Notes under the pieces: generated by a model
Seen by the model: the letters and a program-made list of their open reading frames with translations, nothing else
Databases searched by the model: none
What the model was told of the DNA's origin: nothing
Shown: positions 33,416-43,252 of the stretch, piece after piece
Numbering within the stretch: the first letter of the stretch is position 1
Layout of the letters: every line of letters starts with the position of its first letter
From: Streptococcus gallolyticus subsp. gallolyticus DSM 16831
Lineage (GTDB): Bacteria > Bacillota > Bacilli > Lactobacillales > Streptococcaceae
Direction of reading: 5' to 3'
Assembly: GCF_002000985.1 (NCBI RefSeq)
Contig: NZ_CP018822.1
Coordinates: 204,001 to 268,000 of the forward strand
DNA length: 64,000 bases
Made by a program: the position numbers and the translations under genes

Positions 33416-36097
33416 ATGGCTAAAGCAACAAATGCAGATGTAAAGAATAACGAGTTGAGCGCTGAAGAAGCAGCCCAGCAGTACACAGGGGCTCTTGTCG
33501 ATAAAGCTCTTGAAGCTGAGCGCGTTTATGCAACTTATTCACAAGAACAAGTTGATAAAATTGTAGCAGCTATGGCTCTTGCAGGTTCTGAAGCTTCGCT
33601 AGAATTGGCAAAAGAAGCACATGCCGAAACTGGTCGTGGTGTCGTTGAGGATAAAGATACTAAAAACCACTTCGCAACAGAATACGTTTACGAACGTATC
33701 AAAAATGAAAAAACAGTTGGTATCATTGGTGAAGATAAGGTTTCTGGAAGTATTCAAATTGCAGCACCTCTTGGTGTTTTAGCAGGTATTGTCCCAACAA
33801 CAAACCCAACATCAACAACAATGTTTAAAATTTTGGTAGCGTTGAAAACACGTAATGCCATTGTTTTTGCATTCCACCCACAAGCACAAAAATGTTCAGC
33901 TCATGCAGCAAAAATTCTTTACGACGCTGCGGTGAAAGCTGGTGCTCCTGAAAATATTGTCCAATGGATTGAAACGCCATCAATCGCTAACACAACAGCC
34001 CTTATCCAAAACAAGAAAATTGCTTCTATTTTGGCAACTGGTGGACCTGGTATGGTAAATGCAGCCCTTAAATCAGGTAACCCATCAATGGGTGTTGGTG
34101 CAGGTAATGGTGCTATCTATGTTGATGCAACTGCTCATATTGACCGCGCTGTGGAAGACTTGTTGTTATCAAAACGCTTTGATAATGGTATGATTTGTGC
34201 GACTGAAAATTCAGCAGTCGTTGAAGCGCCAGTTTATAAAGAATGGTTGCAAAAAATGCAAGATAAAGGTGCTTACTTAGTACCTAAGAAGGACTACAAG
34301 AAAATTGAAGACTTTGTTTTCAATGACAACCATGGTGTAAACGGTCCTGTTGCCGGAATGCCAGCAACTTGGATTTGTGAACAAGCTGGTGTGAAATTGC
34401 CAGAAGGTAAAGATGTTCTCTTGTTTGAGCTTGACAAGAAAAACATCGGTGAAAAACTATCATCAGAAAAATTGTCTCCACTCCTTTCAGTGTACAAAGC
34501 TAAAGATCGTGAAGAAGGTATCGAAATTGTTGAAGCGCTTCTTGATTATCAAGGTGCAGGACACAATGCCGGTATCCAAATTGGTTCACAAGCAGACCCA
34601 TTTGTAGCAACATATGGCGATGCCGTGAAAGCATCACGTGTCTTGGTTAACCAACCAGATTCAGTCGGAGGTATCGGTGATGTCTATACAGACGCACTTA
34701 AAGCCAGCTTAACACTTGGAACAGGATCATGGGGGAAAAATTCATTGTCACACAATCTTTCAACTGGCGATCTCTTAAATATCAAGACTGTTGCGAAACG
34801 TCGTAACCGTCCACAATGGATTCGCTTACCAGAAAAAACTTACTACGAAAAGAATGCTATCTCATATTTGCAAGATGAATATGAACCAATGCAACGTGCT
34901 TTGATTGTAGCAGACCCAGGTATGGTTCAATTTGGATTTGTTGACACTGTCCTTGCTCAATTGGCATTGCGTGATGAAAAAGTCGCAACATCAATTTACG
35001 GAACAATCAAACCAGACCCAACTCTTGGACAAACAATCGAAATTGCAAAACAAATGCGTGATTTCAAACCAGATACAGTCATTGCAATTGGTGGTGGCTC
35101 TGCTATTGATGCATCTAAGATTGCACGTTTAATTTATGAAGTTTATCTTGACCGTGGTGATGAATTCCTTGATAGTTATGATGCTGTTAGCGAATTTTTC
35201 CTTGAATTGCAACAAAAATTCATTGATATTCGTAAACGTATTGTGAAATTCAAACATCAAACAACAACACGTCTCTTCTGTATCCCAACCACATCTGGTA
35301 CAGGTGCTGAGGTGACACCATTTGCGGTTATTACTGATGATTATACACACGTGAAATACCCACTTGCTGATTATGAATTGGTACCACAAGTTGCTATTGT
35401 TGATCCAGAATTTGTTATGACTGTGCCAAAACGTACAGCAGCTTGGTCAGGATTAGATGCTTTGTCACATGCTCTTGAATCTTACGTATCAGTTATGGCA
35501 TCTGACTTTACACGTCCATGGTCTCTTGAAGCTATCAAGTTGATTATTGAAAATCTTGAAGATGCTTATAACTACGATCCTAAGAATCCAACACTTCGTG
35601 GTGAAAAAGCTAAAGAAAACATGCATTATGCAGCAGCTATTGCTGGTATGGCATTTGGTAATGCTTTCTTAGGTATCAACCATTCACTTGCTCACAAAAC
35701 AGGTGGTGAATTTGGACTTCCACACGGTTTAGCTATTTCAATCGCAATGCAACATGTTATCCGCTATAACGGTGTATCTGGTAATGTTAAACGCTCAGTT
35801 TACCCACGTTATGAAGAATACCGTGCTCAAAAAGATTACGCAGATATTGCGCGTTATATTGGTCTTAAAGGTAAAGATGATGCAGAATTAGTCGAAGCAC
35901 TTTGCGACCGCATTGATAAATTGATGCATGCTGTTGACGTTGAACCAAAACTTTCTGCTAATGGTGTTACAAAAGAAGCCTTTGATGCAGCAGTTGATCG
36001 TTTGGCAAGCTTGGCATATGATGACCAATGTACTCCAGCAAACCCACGTCAACCATACATTTCAGAATTGAAACAACTTTTGATTGATATGTTCTAA
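33416..36097 (+). CDS. adhE: Bifunctional acetaldehyde-CoA/alcohol dehydrogenase
   Basis: This 893-aa fusion enzyme reduces acetyl-CoA to acetaldehyde and then ethanol with NADH during fermentation. The N-terminal aldehyde dehydrogenase half has the catalytic cysteine in GMICATENSAVVEA (Cys261). The C-terminal iron-dependent alcohol dehydrogenase half has IPTTSGTGAEVTPFAVIT and the His ligands in GLDALSHALESY and GINHSLAHKTGG. The enzyme forms spirosomes. AAGGAGG precedes the ATG. Confidence 0.97.
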   Translation: MAKATNADVKNNELSAEEAAQQYTGALVDKALEAERVYATYSQEQVDKIVAAMALAGSEASLELAKEAHAETGRGVVEDKDTKNHFATEYVYERIKNEKTVGIIGEDKVSGSIQIAAPLGVLAGIVPTTNPTSTTMFKILVALKTRNAIVFAFHPQAQKCSAHAAKILYDAAVKAGAPENIVQWIETPSIANTTALIQNKKIASILATGGPGMVNAALKSGNPSMGVGAGNGAIYVDATAHIDRAVEDLLLSKRFDNGMICATENSAVVEAPVYKEWLQKMQDKGAYLVPKKDYKKIEDFVFNDNHGVNGPVAGMPATWICEQAGVKLPEGKDVLLFELDKKNIGEKLSSEKLSPLLSVYKAKDREEGIEIVEALLDYQGAGHNAGIQIGSQADPFVATYGDAVKASRVLVNQPDSVGGIGDVYTDALKASLTLGTGSWGKNSLSHNLSTGDLLNIKTVAKRRNRPQWIRLPEKTYYEKNAISYLQDEYEPMQRALIVADPGMVQFGFVDTVLAQLALRDEKVATSIYGTIKPDPTLGQTIEIAKQMRDFKPDTVIAIGGGSAIDASKIARLIYEVYLDRGDEFLDSYDAVSEFFLELQQKFIDIRKRIVKFKHQTTTRLFCIPTTSGTGAEVTPFAVITDDYTHVKYPLADYELVPQVAIVDPEFVMTVPKRTAAWSGLDALSHALESYVSVMASDFTRPWSLEAIKLIIENLEDAYNYDPKNPTLRGEKAKENMHYAAAIAGMAFGNAFLGINHSLAHKTGGEFGLPHGLAISIAMQHVIRYNGVSGNVKRSVYPRYEEYRAQKDYADIARYIGLKGKDDAELVEALCDRIDKLMHAVDVEPKLSANGVTKEAFDAAVDRLASLAYDDQCTPANPRQPYISELKQLLIDMF

Positions 36098-36128
36098 TAT
36101 TAGTTGTTTAGTTAGCAGTCAATACCTT

Positions 36129-36153
36129 AAAAGCCTCCCTTTGGGAGGCTTTT
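36129..36153 (+). terminator. adhE terminator
   Basis: AAAAGCCTCCC/GGGAGGCTTTT with a 3-nt loop. The -10 of the next gene follows within 5 nt. Confidence 0.88.
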
Positions 36154-36154
36154 A

Positions 36155-36169
36155 TGTTACAATAAGGAT
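36155..36169 (+). promoter_or_regulatory. Extended -10 directly before the small membrane protein gene
   Basis: TGTTACAAT (36155-36163) is followed by exactly 6 nt and the ATG at 36170. An AAGGA lies in those 6 nt, too close to the ATG for normal ribosome binding. Confidence 0.5.
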
Positions 36170-36523
36170 ATGATATTTGGAATTTTAGCATTTTGTTTTG
36201 TTTTAATGGGACCGCTAGGGTTGATTTTTCTTGGTTTGAGTTTGTCAATTGGTCACCGTTGGAAATATATGTGGCTTTTGTCACTAGCATTTGGAATTGT
36301 ATTTTTAAGTTCCTTTATTTTCATGGCAGAACAAACAATTGTTTTTTTAATACTGATGATACTAGGTTCTTTTGGAATGGGATTCACTTGCCCAAATCGA
36401 TTTAGCAAGCGGAGCCGAATAGCTTTGTTTGTCGTAGCTATTTTGGTTTTGGCATTTTATCTAATTGTTTTGTGGATAATTAGTGGGGCTCTTTCAAACA
36501 TTTCTAGTGGGACAACGATTTAA
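36170..36523 (+). CDS. Small polytopic membrane protein, unknown function
   Basis: This 117-aa hydrophobic protein has four predicted spans (residues about 2-24, 32-52, 56-76, 86-108). I do not recognise a family. It is followed 12 bp later by a GlsB/YeaQ-type gene with its own AAAGGAG, so the two are likely co-transcribed, perhaps for envelope stress. The start lies 6 nt after an extended -10 box. Confidence 0.6.
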   Translation: MIFGILAFCFVLMGPLGLIFLGLSLSIGHRWKYMWLLSLAFGIVFLSSFIFMAEQTIVFLILMILGSFGMGFTCPNRFSKRSRIALFVVAILVLAFYLIVLWIISGALSNISSGTTI

Positions 36524-36535
36524 AAGGAGAATATT

Positions 36536-36769
36536 ATGATTTGGTCATTAATTGTCGGAGCGCTTATTGGGATGATGGCTGGTGCAATCACCAATAGAGG
36601 AGAATCTATGGGCTGCATTTACAATATCTTTGCTGGTTTAGTTGGTTCTTTTGTTGGTCAAAGTTTATTTGGCTTTTGGGGACCATCGTTAGCTGGCATG
36701 GCAATTTTACCATCGATTTTAGGAGCTATTATTGTTATTGCAGTCGTTGATTTATTCTTTGGCAAGTAA
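36536..36769 (+). CDS. GlsB/YeaQ/YmgE family stress membrane protein
   Basis: This 77-aa protein has three short hydrophobic, glycine-rich segments. LIVGALIGMMAGAITNRGE and NIFAGLVGSFVGQSLFG match the transglycosylase-associated (GlsB/YeaQ) family, small membrane proteins linked to general stress. The molecular role is unknown. Confidence 0.8.
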   Translation: MIWSLIVGALIGMMAGAITNRGESMGCIYNIFAGLVGSFVGQSLFGFWGPSLAGMAILPSILGAIIVIAVVDLFFGK

Positions 36770-36783
36770 ATATTTTGATAAGA

Positions 36784-36810
36784 AGTAGTTGTCAACTGAC
36801 AACTGCTTTT
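36784..36810 (+). terminator. Terminator after the GlsB-like gene
   Basis: AGTAGTTGTCA pairs with TGACAACTGCT (one G-U), followed by TTTT. Confidence 0.75.
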
Positions 36811-36860
36811 TAGTATTCTTAAAAAACTATGCTACAAGCTCTGCTATTTCCCATAAAATG

Positions 36861-36950
36861 TGATAAAATGATAGAGATACGTGGTTTTATGCAAAGACGA
36901 GTTTATAAGTCTTTTACAGACTGGTTTTTGTAGAAAACGGACGTATCAAA
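36861..36950 (+). promoter_or_regulatory. pnp promoter and leader stem-loop
   Basis: TGATAAAAT (36861-36869) is an extended -10. GATACGT (36876-36882) pairs with ACGTATC (36941-36947) across a 58-nt interior that holds a second AGTC/GACT stem. A long leader duplex before pnp is a feature of RNase III/PNPase autoregulation in E. coli; whether it acts so here is inferred. Confidence 0.5.
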
Positions 36951-36972
36951 ATAAAATATCAGAGGAATAAAT

Positions 36973-39156
36973 ATGTCAAAACAAACTTTTGAAACAACTT
37001 TCGCTGGCAGACCACTTGTTGTTGAGATTGGTCAAGTTGCTAAACAAGCCAATGGCGCTGCTGTGGTACGTTATGGTGAATCAACCATTCTTAGTGCAGC
37101 TGTCATGTCTAAAAAGATGTCAACAGGTGACTTTTTCCCACTTCAAGTTAACTATGAAGAAAAAATGTATGCAGCTGGAAAATTCCCTGGTGGTTTCAAT
37201 AAACGTGAAGGACGCCCAACGACTGATGCGACTTTGACAGCGCGTTTGATTGACCGTCCGATTCGTCCAATGTTTGCAGAAGGCTTCCGTAATGAAGTTC
37301 AAGTGATTAATACCGTTCTCTCTTACGATGAAGATGCTAGTGCGCCAATGGCGGCTATGTTTGGTAGCTCACTTGCTTTATCTACCTCAGATATTCCATT
37401 TAACGGACCTATTGCAGGCGTTCAAGTAGCTTACATTGACGGTGAATTTATTATCAATCCGTCAGCTGCACAAAAAGAAGCCTCACTTCTTGAGTTGACT
37501 GTTGCTGGTACAAAAGATGCCATTAATATGGTTGAGTCTGGTGCCAAAGAATTGTCAGAAGACATCATGCTTGAAGCGCTTCTTAAAGGGCACGAAGCTG
37601 TTCGTGAATTGATTGCTTTCCAAGAAGAAATCGTCGCAGCTGTTGGTAAAGAAAAAGCTGAAGTTGAATTGCTTCAAGTTGACCCAGAATTGCAAGCTGA
37701 AATCATCGCAGCTTATAACGCTGACCTTCAAAAAGCAGTTCAAGTTGAAGAGAAAAAAGCGCGTGAAGCAGCGACAGAAGCTGTGAAAGAACAAGTCATT
37801 GCTGTTTACGAAGAACGCTACGCTGACGATGAAAATTACGAAACTATCATGCGTGACGTTGCTGAAATCCTTGAACAAATGGAACATGCAGAAGTCCGTC
37901 GCTTGATTACCGAAGACAAAATTCGTCCTGACGGTCGTCGTGTTGATGAAATTCGTCCATTGGATGCTGAAATTGATTATTTACCAAAAGTTCACGGTTC
38001 AGGTCTTTTCACACGTGGACAAACACAAGCATTATCAGTCTTGACCCTTGCTCCAATGGGAGAAACACAAATTGTTGACGGTCTTGACCCAGAATACAAG
38101 AAACGTTTCTTACATCACTACAATTTCCCACAATATTCAGTTGGTGAAACAGGACGTTATGGCGCTCCAGGTCGCCGTGAAATCGGTCATGGTGCCCTTG
38201 GTGAACGTGCTCTTGCGCAAGTTCTTCCTAGCTTAGAAGAATTTCCGTATGCAATCCGTCTTGTAGCCGAAGTTTTGGAATCAAATGGTTCATCTTCACA
38301 AGCTTCAATTTGTGCGGGTACTCTTGCTCTTATGGCTGGGGGTGTACCAATCAAAGCTCCAGTAGCAGGTATTGCCATGGGATTGATTTCAGACGGTAGC
38401 AACTACACAATCTTGACAGACATCCAAGGTCTTGAGGATCACTTTGGTGATATGGACTTTAAAGTTGCTGGTACACGTGAAGGGATTACAGCGCTTCAAA
38501 TGGATATTAAGATTGAAGGAATCACCCCTCAAATCTTGAAAGAAGCTCTTGCTCAAGCTAAGAAAGCTCGTTTTGAAATCCTTGATTTGATTGAAGCAAC
38601 TATCCTAGCACCACGTGCTCAATTGGCTCCGACAGCACCAAAAATTGATACAATCAAGATTGACGTTGATAAAATCAAAGTTGTCATCGGTAAAGGTGGC
38701 GAAACGATTGATAAAATTATCGAAGAAACTGGTGTTAAAATCGATATTGACGATGAAGGAAATGTATCTATTTATTCATCTGACCAAGCTGCAATTGACC
38801 GCACAAAAGAAATCATTGCTGGTTTAGTTCGCGAGGCTAAAGTTGGTGAAGTTTACCATGCCAAAGTTGTTCGTATCGAAAAATTCGGCGCGTTTGTTAA
38901 TCTCTTTGATAAGACAGATGCCCTTGTTCACATTTCAGAAATTTCATGGTCACGTACGGCTAATGTTTCTGATGTTTTAGAAGTCGGTGAAGAAGTCGAT
39001 GTTAAAGTCATTAAAGTTGATGATAAAGGTCGCGTTGATGCTTCAATGAAGGCTTTGTTACCACGTCCACCAAGAGCTGAGAAAGAACACAAAGGACATT
39101 CACCATTTGGCGGACACTTGCGTGATCGTAAAGAAAAACATGACAAAATCGACTAA
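36973..39156 (+). CDS. pnp: Polyribonucleotide nucleotidyltransferase
   Basis: This 727-aa 3'-5' phosphorolytic exoribonuclease has two RNase PH domains (about residues 1-220 and 310-540), followed by KH ([17 protein letters not shown]) and S1 ([20 protein letters not shown]) RNA-binding domains. It degrades mRNA in the degradosome. It heads pnp-sseB-like-cysE-cysS. Confidence 0.97.
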   Translation: MSKQTFETTFAGRPLVVEIGQVAKQANGAAVVRYGESTILSAAVMSKKMSTGDFFPLQVNYEEKMYAAGKFPGGFNKREGRPTTDATLTARLIDRPIRPMFAEGFRNEVQVINTVLSYDEDASAPMAAMFGSSLALSTSDIPFNGPIAGVQVAYIDGEFIINPSAAQKEASLLELTVAGTKDAINMVESGAKELSEDIMLEALLKGHEAVRELIAFQEEIVAAVGKEKAEVELLQVDPELQAEIIAAYNADLQKAVQVEEKKAREAATEAVKEQVIAVYEERYADDENYETIMRDVAEILEQMEHAEVRRLITEDKIRPDGRRVDEIRPLDAEIDYLPKVHGSGLFTRGQTQALSVLTLAPMGETQIVDGLDPEYKKRFLHHYNFPQYSVGETGRYGAPGRREIGHGALGERALAQVLPSLEEFPYAIRLVAEVLESNGSSSQASICAGTLALMAGGVPIKAPVAGIAMGLISDGSNYTILTDIQGLEDHFGDMDFKVAGTREGITALQMDIKIEGITPQILKEALAQAKKARFEILDLIEATILAPRAQLAPTAPKIDTIKIDVDKIKVVIGKGGETIDKIIEETGVKIDIDDEGNVSIYSSDQAAIDRTKEIIAGLVREAKVGEVYHAKVVRIEKFGAFVNLFDKTDALVHISEISWSRTANVSDVLEVGEEVDVKVIKVDDKGRVDASMKALLPRPPRAEKEHKGHSPFGGHLRDRKEKHDKID

Positions 39157-39199
39157 TCATCTTTCTTAAAGTCATTCTTTATAATTTTGGAGTTTTATC

Positions 39200-39955
39200 A
39201 TGACAAATACAAATGAACTTGATATCCGTTTGCGTGCCTTTATTAACGCACCAGACAATTTTTTAGATAGTGTTGCTCTTGTCAACGCCTTGCATAACAA
39301 CCCTGTCTTAGCCAGTGACCAGCCTTATGCTCTTGAAATTGATGGGCAAAAGGTGACACCTGTTTTTTCAGACAAAGATGACCTTGAAACATTTAAAACA
39401 GAACAAGCTAGCGCCCTACAACAAAATTGGGTGGAACGTTCAACACTAGATGTTTTGAGAGAAGTTATTGAAAAAGGATTGACAGGACTTGTTTTTAACC
39501 TTAAAAAGACAGGTGATTTTGGCAATTCAACCATTTTCAAAAGCAGTGAATTGATTCAATTTTTGAATGCTTATACAACTATCCTAAACAAACTCATGGG
39601 AGAAGAAAATCTCGCCGCGGATGTTTTGGATAAATATTATTTAGTACCTGCTTTTGTTCACCCACGTGATGACAAGAGTTTTGATCGTATGTTTCCAACA
39701 ATGTCAACACCAGAAGGTAAAAGCTATGTGCCTGCTTTCTCAAACCTTCAAAGTTTTGCTAAATGGTATAATCACAATGACTTTGGTTTGCCGTTCCGTA
39801 AAGCACAAGGAAGTGTTTTAACGTGGCGCTTGGCAGATATTTACCAACCAGGACATGGCGAAAATGACATTGACGAAACCGTAGGAGTTGCGATTAATCC
39901 ATTTGACGACCAACAAATCTTAGTGGATTGGTCTGAAATTGACGAAGACGAATAA
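39200..39955 (+). CDS. SseB-family protein
   Basis: This 251-aa protein resembles the SseB N-terminal-domain family, which is commonly found between pnp and cysE in streptococci. The C-terminal part ends in an acidic tail (DWSEIDEDE). The function is unknown, and I see no catalytic motif. It is 15 bp upstream of cysE. Confidence 0.7.
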   Translation: MTNTNELDIRLRAFINAPDNFLDSVALVNALHNNPVLASDQPYALEIDGQKVTPVFSDKDDLETFKTEQASALQQNWVERSTLDVLREVIEKGLTGLVFNLKKTGDFGNSTIFKSSELIQFLNAYTTILNKLMGEENLAADVLDKYYLVPAFVHPRDDKSFDRMFPTMSTPEGKSYVPAFSNLQSFAKWYNHNDFGLPFRKAQGSVLTWRLADIYQPGHGENDIDETVGVAINPFDDQQILVDWSEIDEDE

Positions 39956-39970
39956 AGGAAAGGAGAAGAT

Positions 39971-40588
39971 ATGGGTTGGTGGAAAGAAACCATAGATATC
40001 GTTAAGAAAAATGATCCAGCGGCTCGTAGCTCTCTGGAAATTATCTTAACGTATCCCGGTATTAAAGCACTAGCTGCACATCGTTTATCGCATTTTTTGT
40101 GGAAACATGGTTTTAAATTAATTGCTCGTATGCACAGCCAATTTTGGCGTTTTTGGACACAAATTGAAATTCACCCAGGAGCTGAAATTGCTGAAGGAGT
40201 TTTTATTGACCACGGTTCAGGGCTTGTTATCGGAGAAACAGCTATTGTGGAAAAGGGAGTTATGCTCTACCACGGTGTAACCCTTGGTGGAACAGGTAAA
40301 GATGTAGGAAAACGTCATCCGACCGTTCGTGAAGGAGCGCTTGTCTCTGCTCACGCTCAAGTCATTGGTCCTATTGAAATTGGAAAAAATGCTAAGGTAG
40401 GTGCTGCTGCTGTTGTAGTTGCGGATGTTCCTGATGATGTCACAGTTGTCGGTGTTCCTGCAAAAGTTGTTCGTGTTCACGGTAAGAAAGATGTGGATGC
40501 TATTCATAACATGGAAGAAAATCGTGAATATTACACGTCTAAACTTGAAGAAGCACGCTATCAAAGCTTGCATTCCTCAAAACTTTAG
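39971..40588 (+). CDS. cysE: Serine O-acetyltransferase
   Basis: This 205-aa left-handed beta-helix acetyltransferase makes O-acetylserine, the cysteine precursor. Hexapeptide repeats are visible in IEIHPGAEIAEGVFIDHGSG and GAALVSAHAQVIGP-type segments, with the GVTLGGTGKD motif around the active site. AAAGGAGA precedes the ATG. It is followed by cysS after 58 bp; no T-box leader is present. Confidence 0.94.
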   Translation: MGWWKETIDIVKKNDPAARSSLEIILTYPGIKALAAHRLSHFLWKHGFKLIARMHSQFWRFWTQIEIHPGAEIAEGVFIDHGSGLVIGETAIVEKGVMLYHGVTLGGTGKDVGKRHPTVREGALVSAHAQVIGPIEIGKNAKVGAAAVVVADVPDDVTVVGVPAKVVRVHGKKDVDAIHNMEENREYYTSKLEEARYQSLHSSKL

Positions 40589-40646
40589 ACAACATGAACA
40601 GTTTAAACAATAGTTTAAGAATGACTATAAAAGGGGAGAAACAGAC

Positions 40647-41993
40647 ATGACAATTAAAATTTATGATACAATGACCAGAAGTTTGCGAGATTTCGTGCCG
40701 ATTACTGAAAATACGGTTAATATGTATATCTGCGGACCAACGGTTTACAACTATATTCATATTGGAAATGCTCGTAGCGTTGTGGCATTTGACACCATTC
40801 GTCGTTATTTTGAATACCGAGGCTACAAGGTTAACTATATTTCTAACTTCACAGATGTTGATGACAGAATCATCAAAGGAGCTGCTGAAGCTGGTATGGA
40901 CACCAAAGCTTTTTCAGATAAATTTATCGCCGCTTTCATGGAGGATGTCAAACAACTCGGTGTGAAACCAGCAACTAAAAATCCTCGTGTCATTGATTAT
41001 ATGGATGAAATTATTGACTTTGTGAAAGTTTTGGTAGATAAAGGTTTTGCTTACGAAGCTAATGGCGATGTGTATTTCCGCGTTGCAAAAAGCCAAAACT
41101 ATGCAAAACTCGCTAATAAAACACTTGCTGACTTAGAAGTTGGAGCTAGTGGTCGTGTTGATGGCGAAGGAGAAATCAAGGAAAATCCTTTAGACTTTGC
41201 CCTTTGGAAATCAGCCAAACCAGGCGAGGTTTCATGGCAAAGCCCATGGGGAGAAGGGCGCCCTGGTTGGCATATTGAATGTTCTGTTATGGCGACAACC
41301 ATTCTTGGTGATACGATTGATATTCACGGTGGTGGAGCCGACTTGGAATTTCCTCACCATACCAACGAAATCGCCCAATCTGAAGCCAAAACAGGAAAAA
41401 CATTTGCCAATTATTGGATGCACAATGGCTTTGTCAATGTTGATAATGAAAAAATGTCAAAATCTCTCGGAAATTTTGTAACTGTTCATGATATGTTAAA
41501 AACCGTTGATGGACAAGTTTTAAGATTTTTCCTTGCGACACAACAATACCGCAAGCCAGTGAATTTCACTGAAAAAGCTGTTCATGACGCCTCTGTTAAT
41601 CTTAAATATTTGAAAAATACTTTTACATTGCCACTTACTGAAGAAGCCGATGCTGCTGAATTGGCAAAATTTAAAGCTGATTTTGAAGCAGCTATGGATG
41701 ATGATTTCAATACGGCAAATGGTATTACAGTCATTTTTGATATGGCAAAATGGATTAATTCAGGTAATTATAATCAAGCAGTCAAAGATACCTTTGCAAA
41801 GATGCTTGCTGTATTTGGTATTGTGTTTGAAGAAGAAGTCTTGGATGCTGATATTGAAGCACTTATTGAAAAACGCCAAGCTGCGCGTGCCAATAAAGAT
41901 TTCGCAACAGCAGATGCCATTCGTGACCAATTAGCAGCACAAGGTATTAAACTTCTCGATACCAAAGATGGTGTGAGGTGGACACGTGACTAA
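40647..41993 (+). CDS. cysS: Cysteinyl-tRNA synthetase
   Basis: This 448-aa class I synthetase has the HIGH-like motif CGPTVYNYIHIGNARS with its zinc-binding Cys, the conserved WHIECSVM segment and KMSKS in ENEKMSKSLGNFV. It is slightly shorter than the E. coli enzyme. Its end overlaps mrnC by 8 bp, a translationally coupled arrangement typical of Firmicutes. Confidence 0.96.
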   Translation: MTIKIYDTMTRSLRDFVPITENTVNMYICGPTVYNYIHIGNARSVVAFDTIRRYFEYRGYKVNYISNFTDVDDRIIKGAAEAGMDTKAFSDKFIAAFMEDVKQLGVKPATKNPRVIDYMDEIIDFVKVLVDKGFAYEANGDVYFRVAKSQNYAKLANKTLADLEVGASGRVDGEGEIKENPLDFALWKSAKPGEVSWQSPWGEGRPGWHIECSVMATTILGDTIDIHGGGADLEFPHHTNEIAQSEAKTGKTFANYWMHNGFVNVDNEKMSKSLGNFVTVHDMLKTVDGQVLRFFLATQQYRKPVNFTEKAVHDASVNLKYLKNTFTLPLTEEADAAELAKFKADFEAAMDDDFNTANGITVIFDMAKWINSGNYNQAVKDTFAKMLAVFGIVFEEEVLDADIEALIEKRQAARANKDFATADAIRDQLAAQGIKLLDTKDGVRWTRD

Positions 41994-42390
41994 CAAGGTA
42001 GATGTCAATCTAATTAATGGTATTGCCCTTGCTTTTGAAGGTGACGCGGTTTATTCCATGTATATTCGTAAGCACTTGATTTTTCAAGGATTAACAAAGC
42101 CAAATCAATTGCACCGCAAAGCAACCAAATATGTCTCTGCTAAGGCGCAAGCTATGCTAATTAATCTTATGTTAGAAGCTCAGCTATTGACCGAAAAAGA
42201 AGAAGACATCTATAAACGTGGCCGCAACACAAATAGCCACACCAAAGCTAAAAATGCGGATGTCGTGACTTATCGCATGTCAACAGGCTTTGAAGCAGTC
42301 ATGGGATATCTTCATATGACTGACCAAATCGAACGTCTCGAAGAACTAATCGACTGGTGTATTCAAGCCGTTGAGAAAATAGAAGACTAG
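41986..42390 (+). CDS. mrnC: Mini-ribonuclease III
   Basis: This 134-aa Mini-III protein is an RNase III catalytic domain without a dsRNA-binding domain. It processes 23S rRNA precursors. The N-terminal NGIALAFEGDAVYSMYIRKHL carries the catalytic acidic residues, and GRNTNSHTKAKNADVVTYR is typical. The start is GTG within the end of cysS, with GAGGTGG upstream. Confidence 0.93.
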   Translation: MTNKVDVNLINGIALAFEGDAVYSMYIRKHLIFQGLTKPNQLHRKATKYVSAKAQAMLINLMLEAQLLTEKEEDIYKRGRNTNSHTKAKNADVVTYRMSTGFEAVMGYLHMTDQIERLEELIDWCIQAVEKIED

Positions 42391-42406
42391 CTATAAATAA
42401 AAATAA

Positions 42407-42436
42407 CAGCCAGTTCTCGCATGAGAGCTGGTTTTC
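42407..42436 (+). terminator. mrnC terminator
   Basis: CCAGTTCTC and GAGAGCTGG pair around GCAT, followed by TTTT. The rlmB -10 box follows within 5 nt. Confidence 0.75.
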
Positions 42437-42437
42437 G

Positions 42438-42452
42438 TGATATAATAACACT
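42438..42452 (+). promoter_or_regulatory. Extended -10 directly before rlmB
   Basis: TGATATAAT (42438-42446) is followed by exactly 6 nt and ATG. No Shine-Dalgarno sequence is present between them. Confidence 0.55.
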
Positions 42453-43202
42453 ATGAAAAACAGAGAATTTAATGAAACTAATGACATTGTTTACGGTGTT
42501 CATGCCGTAACGGAGAGTTTGACGGCTAATACAGGAAATAAACTCTACATTCAAGACGATTTACGTGGAAAAAATGTTGATAAGATAAAAAACTTAGCAG
42601 CAGAGAAAAAAGTATCAATCTCTTGGACGCCTAAAAAAACACTTAGCGATATGACAAATGGTGCTGTTCACCAAGGATTTGTTTTGCGTGTTTCAGAATT
42701 CGCCTATGCAGAATTGGATGCGATTTTGGATAAAGCTGCGCAGGAAGAAAATCCGCTCATTCTTATCTTGGACGGACTCAATGACCCACATAATTTTGGC
42801 TCAATCTTGCGAACAGCTGATGCAACAAACGTGACAGGTGTTATCATTCCAAAACACCGTGCGGTTGGTGTTACGCCAGTTGTTGCCAAAACATCAACAG
42901 GTGCCGTTGAGCATGTGCCGATTGCGCGTGTGACAAATCTCAGCCAAACCCTTGATAAATTAAAAGGACAGGGCTTCTGGGTATTTGGAACAGACATGAA
43001 TGGAACCCCAGCTCACAAATGGAATACTTCGGGTAAATTAGCATTAATCATCGGAAACGAAGGAAAAGGCATTTCACAAAACATCAAAAAACAAGTTGAT
43101 GAAATGATTACCATTCCGATGAACGGTCATGTGCAAAGCTTAAATGCCAGCGTCGCTGTGGCAGTATTAATGTACGAAGTCTTCCGCCATAAAATCGACT
43201 AA
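42453..43202 (+). CDS. rlmB: 23S rRNA (guanosine-2'-O-)-methyltransferase, TrmH/SpoU family
   Basis: This 249-aa SPOUT methyltransferase has an N-terminal RNA-binding subdomain and a C-terminal knot with DGLNDPHNFGSILRTAD, IIGNEGKGIS and SLNASVAVAVLMYE, the three SpoU motifs. It methylates a 23S rRNA guanosine (RlmB) by homology. The start agrees with other streptococcal TrmH proteins. It has no ribosome-binding site but an extended -10 lies 6 nt upstream. Confidence 0.93.
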   Translation: MKNREFNETNDIVYGVHAVTESLTANTGNKLYIQDDLRGKNVDKIKNLAAEKKVSISWTPKKTLSDMTNGAVHQGFVLRVSEFAYAELDAILDKAAQEENPLILILDGLNDPHNFGSILRTADATNVTGVIIPKHRAVGVTPVVAKTSTGAVEHVPIARVTNLSQTLDKLKGQGFWVFGTDMNGTPAHKWNTSGKLALIIGNEGKGISQNIKKQVDEMITIPMNGHVQSLNASVAVAVLMYEVFRHKID

Positions 43203-43252
43203 AACCTTGTAAAGCCGAAAAAAGCTAGCCATCTATGAAAGGACTAGAACAA

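Noticed and set aside
40217..40573. 118-codon open frame antisense to cysE
   Set aside because: No start signal and no domain; cysE is certain on the other strand.
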